From Desmodus rotundus (lineage: Eukaryota > Chordata > Mammalia > Chiroptera > Phyllostomidae), in assembly GCF_022682495.2 (NCBI RefSeq), contig NC_071396.1, forward strand, positions 19,899,735 through 19,963,734: DNA of 64,000 nt. The letters run 5' to 3'. The notes beneath the pieces are model-generated. The model was not told the origin of the DNA and made no database searches. It saw only the letters and a list, made by a program, of their open reading frames with translations. Positions 58,524-64,000 of the stretch are shown here, one piece after another; within the stretch, counting starts at the first letter, position 1; every line of letters begins with the position of its first letter. The position numbers were made by a program, and so were the translations under genes.

Positions 58524-58760
58524 CCTGAGCAGCATGGCTAAGTGGGTTGGGCGTCGTCCCACAAAGTGAAAGGCCTCGGGTTTGATTTCTGGTCAGGGCA
58601 CCTGCCTAGCTTGTGGATTTGGTTCCTGGGTGGGGCATGTGGGAGAGGCAACTGATGGATGTTTCTCTCTCACATCGATGTTTCTCTCCCTCTCCTTCTC
58701 CTTCCCTTCCCTTCTCTCTAAAAATGAATGAATAAAATATTTAACACCCCTCCCCCCCCA
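58524..58760 (+). mobile_element. Ves-type SINE, plus orientation
   Basis: 'ctgagcagcatggctaagtg', 'cgggtttgatttctggtcag', 'acatcgatgtttctctccct' and the end 'aaaaatgaatgaataaaata' are followed by a C-rich tail. The duplication is aacaatgactccagc (58509-58523) and aacaatgattccagc (58761-58775), 14 of 15. Confidence 0.95.
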
Positions 58761-58775
58761 AACAATGATTCCAGC

Positions 58776-60409
58776 TGTAGGGGTGGAGCTGCGGGTTGCC
58801 ATGTGGCGAGGCTGGTTTTGGGCATTTGGTCCCCTCCATCACACTCCCAGCATCCTCTGCAGTTCCTGCCCCCTCTCCCTCACCCATCAGTCAGGGAGAC
58901 CTACCCACCCTCGTCGTGATGACATCCGTGGGCAGCAATGATCAAAAGCCAAATAGAATTTCTTAGATCTTCCCCCTGGGTAAAAGAAGATGCTAGTAAT
59001 ATCAGTAGGTCAAGGCCAATGGCACAAAAGAATCGTACTCAGTAACATACGCACATATATGGAAGGTGCGTGCTTTGTTCTGACTCAAATTTAACAAAAC
59101 AGGTAGAACTGTGAATAATTAAATATGTTTTTCATGGATTCAGGCTTCTAGCAACTGTATTTAATGGGCGGACACGCTGAGGACTGTCCTCAGGCACGTG
59201 AAGGACAGAATGAGCCATGTGCTGGGGACGGGGCCTTGGGTGGTGGGTGTGTTGTTGGCACAGATACGAGAGCGTTTCTGCAGCGGGACTCTCGCGAGAG
59301 GACGTCCTGCTCAGCACCTGCAGGGCCCACGGAGTCACGCAGGCACCTCAGCAACCGCCCATGAGCCTCGGTCCTATTGCCAAGTCTTGCAGGTCTGTTG
59401 CAAGCCCTTGGTGACCTCTTTCTGCACCTCCTGCAGAAACTGGGGACTACAGCTGACATTCTCTCTATTTCCTCTTAGTTGAGCTCCAATCAAAGTTGTC
59501 AGTGAAGTTATAAAACGGATATATGTAGGATTCCAGAAAGAAAACCCACACAGGCAACGCAAGGATCCTTTTATTCTTCCAGTGACATGTGGCGAGACTG
59601 GTTAATTTGTCACGAAGTGACCAGCATCCTCTTTTAATCTTCCCGTGAAAACCTGTGTACTTTGGGATTCAGAGTCTCATGCATCTTTGCCTGACAGAAA
59701 TGTAAATGTTTTGGGAAGGCTGTGTCTTCGTGAGTTTGAGCCGCTGCAGAGACTGGGGGACCAACGGGTGAAGGGTGGATGGGGTGTGTTGATGTTCTGG
59801 GAAATTTCTAACTTTGACGAGACACAGATAACCCCCATCCCCCCTCTCCCCATCCCACATGTCCTTCAGCAGACACCTGGTTTATAGGGCCATGGAGATA
59901 ACGTCCCCTTCTTCCTGACTGTGGCCCATTTTGACATGGGACTGAGAGCTAGAAGAGACCCCCCAATTTAAATCCAAACAATGGCTTACATTATTACTAT
60001 ACCTTGATCCTTTTTTATGGGTGGGGACAAAAGTGTGGGAGGTGGCCTCAGGCTCCGTTGTTACTTTAAACTCCATGTGTCTGACCCAAGTGGACAGCCC
60101 GTAAGTATCCCCAGATCAGGCACCACAGCCATCGGGCCCCTGAGTCTGAGCGAGGGGAAAGCACGAGAGAACTGAGCTTAACTGGGAGTCCTCAGATGGT
60201 TGGGAGTTAAGGAAATCTGCTCGACCCCCTCTTTGCCCAAATGGGGAAGAGACAGGCCTCCCTGCTTTGCTCGTTCCTGGTCTCCAGTCCAGCAGGTACG
60301 CTTGAGCGCCTGCTGGCGGCAGCAGGTGGGGTGCTGCCCTCGACGGTGCTGTGTCCTGCTGTGTGGACACGCCCCGGGGAGATGCAGAGCTGCTGAAAGG
60401 GGCCCTGGG
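58776..60409. other. Unique sequence, no gene supported
   Basis: A plus-strand open stretch of about 41 codons at about 59486-59608 (IKVVSEVIKRIYVGFQKE) reads as protein-like but follows a stop with no start codon or acceptor in phase, and I recognise no family. The AT-rich part at 58930-59160 has no named repeat. Confidence 0.35.
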
Positions 60410-60540
60410 CTTGGTGTCGGGAGAGCGAGAGCAGCCCGGCTCCGCCGGTCTTAGCTCTGTGGCCTTGGGCAAGCTGTTCCTCATCTCCTGCTGGGGGTGT
60501 ACCATGGGCACTGTCCACAGCAGCGAGGCACGGTGAGGTT
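60410..60540 (+). repeat. MIR-like SINE remnant
   Basis: 'ttagctctgtggccttgggc' followed by 'aagctgttcctcatctcctg' matches the MIR core. Confidence 0.6.
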
Positions 60541-62887
60541 CCTGTGGGCAAGGTGATTGGGAGTGAAGAAACCTCGGGTTGATCCGGGGGGCTTTAGAGG
60601 GTGGCTCATCTGATGGCTGAGCGGGCCGGGCCTTGCCTGGAGATGTGGAAACCCAGAGAGTCATACACTTTCCTATGCTAGAGCTGGACAGCAACGCGGC
60701 AAATATTTACTCCAGCCGTCCCCTTGGACAGATACAGGACTGAGTCTTGGAGAAGGGGAGGTGCTTGAAGGGTGGGCCGGGGCCACTGGAATAGCCTGGG
60801 AGGGGATCTGGGGCAGCTGTCCTTCACTGTGGGGCCACGTCCCGGAGCAGGGTGATGACTGGGTTCAGGGACTCCCGACCACCCCAGATGAGGAGCACCT
60901 CGCCAGGCCAGGGGGTGCCGAGTCCTGCCCATTGAAATAGCAGAAGCGGCAACCCGGACAACAGACGGTGGAGCTAAGAGATCGGAGCCCTCGTGAGGAA
61001 CAAAGGCCAAGGGCGTGGACCCTCAGGGTTCCGCTGCTCCCACTCCCTGTGGAAAGTCCCTGGACTTGTGAGCACAGGCATGTCTTGGTCAGCTCTCCTG
61101 TGTCCCAGAGCAGCCTGAGGACCAAATGTGCTTGCTAAATGGTGGCCCCCCGTGGGTGGGTAGGGCCCCGAGGAAGCCGTGCCGAGCTCATGGGCTCTGT
61201 CTGCTGGAGGCCTCTTTCTCCGTGGCCAATGGCTCTGGTGGAGACTTATAAGTGTGGAGAAGACCAATCTTAAAGGCCACGACTTCATAGGGCTGGAACA
61301 AAGGCTGATGCCGGGTGCCCACTAACAGTGTGAGGCCAGCAGAAGCTCTTGACCTTACCCAGTGAAGTCCCAGCTTGTCCAGAGGGGAGGCAGACGTGGC
61401 AGATAGCAAGCCCCAAATTGGAAGCCACGTGCTGGCCCAGGGAACAGAGGCCTCTTCTCTGCAGAGATCTGTGTGCATGCAGACCCTGGGTCTCCGTGCT
61501 TGGAGACAGCTGACACCGGCAACGCCAGTCACATGGGGACAACTGGGCAGGGACAGCTGTGTCCTTGCTGCCTCTGGAATGTTAGAAACTCTACTTCAGG
61601 AAGGACAGCGATATCCCTCGCTCTCCCATTCTCTGCCCACCCCCATGAGGCCAGTGGGCCCGGGGTCACTGCCAGGGTCGGTTGGAGCTCCAGGCAGACC
61701 AACCAGAGGAAGGCTGGGGTCCCTCACATGCTTGCTGGGTACACGGGGGCCCAGGAGCCCAGCACCGAAGGCCCTGTGCCCTGCCCCGGGGCAGACACTG
61801 TGGAGGCAACTGCTGTGCTCTTTCTGGAGGCTGTGGGCACGTGGCCCTCGGGCCTGGGAGCTTCCGTGGGGCTCTTCCTGAAGGATAGGCAGGGCCTAAG
61901 GTGCACATCAGTGAGGGGACACCCCCCAGGTCCCTGCAACTGAGTCTGTGTGGGGAGTGACTCAGAGGGAAGGCCACTTCTTTCCCTGGAGTGGGGCCAG
62001 GGCACGAGGGTGGACTTATCTAAAAATACGCCATTCATGTTTGGGCACTGTGCTCCGCCGCGTCCTCAGAGACTGGGCACTTCTCGCCAGGCTGGCTCCT
62101 GTGACACCCTGCAGGTCGAGGCCAGGGATGGGCTCCGGAAGGAGATGTTTCCTTGACGTTTTCTGCCAGGGAGGGCACAGAGGAGGCCTGGCGGGGTGGT
62201 GAGCCTCCCCACTGGCGCCCTGGGGCTCAGCCCAGCTCAGGGCTTGCAGGAGAAGGAGCTGCATAGGCCGGGGCCCCTTGGGGGGTCAGTGGGGCTGTTC
62301 CCCCAGGGCTGCTCCCCCCACAGAAGCCGTGGACCCCTGGCACCTCCGAACGCCGACACTGCGCACCAGCTGTTGGGGCTGGCGGGCACTGTGAGCAGTC
62401 TCATCCCCAAAAAAACGTTATTATTATTTCTTAAATGGAAAGGTAAAGTATTCATTATTTTTTAAGAAAAATCGAACATATGAGGAAGAAATTAAGAAAT
62501 CACCTCTATCTCCCTTCTCCCAAACCTTTCTAGTTGAAACATATTTCACACACGAATATGCACATTTGGTCGAAGGTATTTTCTTTTTATAAAAAACATT
62601 CAGACTAAGAATGGGGCTAGGTCGACACTTTCCAGCTGGTTTTCTTACTTCGTGGTGTGGCTGCGGAGAGAGGCCTCCTGATGTCACCTGGGGCCAGCGA
62701 CGCTGGGCCGGCCTGTGCAGCAAATGTTTTTGGTTTGCGGCCAGACGGTCTCTGTGGCAGCTACTCATGTCTGCGGTTACGGCCCCCACGTGGTCCAGGA
62801 TATGAACAGGTGTGGCTATGTCCCAGCTCACCTTAATTTATACAGACAGGCCACGCGTGGACTGGTTTTGGTGTGTGCGAGAGCCCA
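60541..62887. other. GC-rich unique sequence, no gene seen
   Basis: Only overlapping chance frames are present. The part at 62410-62610 is AT-rich with no named repeat. Confidence 0.4.
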
Positions 62888-62914
62888 CTCACACACACAC
62901 ACACACACACACAC
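62888..62914. repeat. (CA)n microsatellite
   Basis: About thirteen CA units are present. Confidence 0.95.
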
Positions 62915-63689
62915 ATGTGGAGGGTAAGTTAGAGGATGTATTTTTTTCTGGGACTCCAGGGATTGTAACTCAGGTGTGGGCTCTCTCTGCTCTTGTGAGC
63001 TTCCGTCTCGGGCTCTGCTAATGACCGTGTTTTGACCAGGCCTTGACCGAAAACTGGGCTTTGAGAGGCATGTCCTTCAGGTCTCCCCTGCAAATACCGC
63101 GTTTCTGTCAGAGGACCCCCCCCTCCAAGGAGCCTGCCGGGAACTCTTGTTCTGCCAGCTGTCAGTGGCTTCTGAGGAGTGTGGGGGAGTCTCTCCCTCC
63201 AGGACACAGCGCTCTCGTGGGGATTCCGGGCGCACTGCCCTGGAGGAGCCAGCCTGCCACTCTGCGAGAGGCCCGTGAGAGCACATGCCTTTACGGAGCA
63301 CCCAGGGAAGGCGGGGGCCCGCCCAAAGAGATGGAGGACAGCATCTGGCCTCCAGGAGTTTTCTCTTTAGGACGAGAAGCAGAGCCACCCTTGCGAAGCG
63401 TGACCCTGCCGCTCTGACAAGCAGCCTCCCAGAGACCTGGTACGAAGGGGTCCCCGGTGGGGCCGGCCCCCGGGAGGCCCCTGCTCTGTCGACGTTCCGA
63501 GGAGGAGCACAGCCTTTTCTTGTGGGGCTCACTCTGAGGGGCCTGTCCCGAGTGAGCGTGGGCTGGTCCCGAGGGCTGGTGCTGGCGGAAGGAAGCCTAG
63601 CGTTCTGGAGAGACGCTGATGAGCACGCGCTGGCCAAAGACAAGGAGCAGGAGACGTTTGGGGGCGCTGAGCAAGGAGAGAGGTCACAC
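62915..63689. other. GC-rich unique sequence, no gene seen
   Basis: A minus-strand frame of 210 codons covers most of it but has no recognisable domain. Confidence 0.4.
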
Positions 63690-63755
63690 CGTGGGTGGTC
63701 ATGGGTCACGGAGCTTCTCGAGCCTCAGTGTCCTCATCCATAATGACAGGGCCCG
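63690..63755 (+). repeat. MIR-like fragment
   Basis: 'gcctcagtgtcctcatccat' followed by 'aatgacagggcc' matches the MIR core. It is a short fragment. Confidence 0.5.
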
Positions 63756-63796
63756 GAGGAGGGGTCTGTGAATAAAACATGAAGGCAGAAACGTGT

Positions 63797-63870
63797 GCGG
63801 GCACGCGCACACATGCACACGAGCAGTGTGCACACCCGTCTGCACGTATGCCCATGAGCACACGTGTGCA
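63797..63870. repeat. Alternating purine-pyrimidine stretch
   Basis: Irregular CA/CG/TG alternation such as gcacgcgcacacatgcacac runs for some 70 bases. It is a degenerate microsatellite and a Z-DNA candidate. Confidence 0.7.
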
Positions 63871-64000
63871 GCAGAAACAGAGTGCTTTTTGTTCATGATC
63901 AACTAGCATGAGGTGCACGTGCGGGTCCTCCCTCGTCTGTGCCGTGCCCGACACCTGGGGGGGCCGGTGGCATGCACAGGTGCTGGGCAGCCTGGGCTCT

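Noticed and set aside
1..64000. CRISPR arrays, operons, ribosome binding sites and other prokaryotic features
   Set aside because: The window is mammalian nuclear DNA. The regular repeats seen are microsatellites, SINEs and a two-copy duplication.

Overview
The window looks like a piece of a bat nuclear genome, most likely a yangochiropteran. The main evidence is eleven copies of a tRNA-derived SINE of the Ves type in both orientations. Each plus-sense copy opens with a head close to 'ggctggtgtggctcagtgg', carries a pol III B box, has a 'catgcctgggttgtgggcc' body, and ends in 'gatgtttctctctc' followed by an A-rich tail. One non-autonomous hAT element and two TA-flanked Tc1/mariner-like MITEs fit the same picture, because DNA transposons of these kinds are known from bats. 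All family names rest on recognition by eye.

I find no protein-coding gene or exon that I can support. The sequence is mostly GC-rich and carries hundreds of short chance reading frames. The only sequence from recognisable cellular genes is two processed pseudogenes. One is a ROMO1 retrocopy (28070-28404) with a long target-site duplication and an A tail. The other is an RPS27A (ubiquitin-S27a) retrocopy (about 40725-41237). Both have indels that break the frame.

Layout. 0-12 kb: two Ves SINEs in minus orientation or degraded form and one in plus, CpG-rich blocks at about 1.33-1.93, 3.6-4.5 and 10.1-10.5 kb, three good CTCF-like motifs, a striking imperfect palindrome at 5133-5233 and a 41-bp tandem duplication at 6.2 kb. 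12-24 kb: GC-rich unique sequence with old L2/MIR remnants and simple repeats. 24-28.5 kb: a Ves SINE, a MaLR-type LTR, a (TG)n tract, the 3' end of an L1, then a Ves SINE followed almost at once by the ROMO1 retrocopy. 28.5-34 kb: unique sequence and three MaLR-type LTR remnants. 34.4-36.2 kb: an AT-rich degraded antisense L1 with two Ves insertions. 36-45 kb: unique sequence, two LTR remnants, a Ves, the RPS27A retrocopy, an irregular GAT/GGT repeat tract and another Ves. 45-51.7 kb: an MLT1-like LTR, an antisense L1 5' region, the hAT element, an L2, a perfect-looking short hairpin, an LTR-like repeat and a MIR. 52-64 kb: MER5A-like and MIR remnants, the two MITEs, an antisense L1 3' end, two Ves copies flanking a possible old 3' exon-like segment, and GC-rich unique sequence.

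There are no genes here that work together. The regulatory points most worth testing are the CTCF-like motifs, including a CTCF-like core that recurs inside Ves copies, and the CpG-rich blocks that could be promoters of unannotated transcripts. No undescribed biological system is evident.
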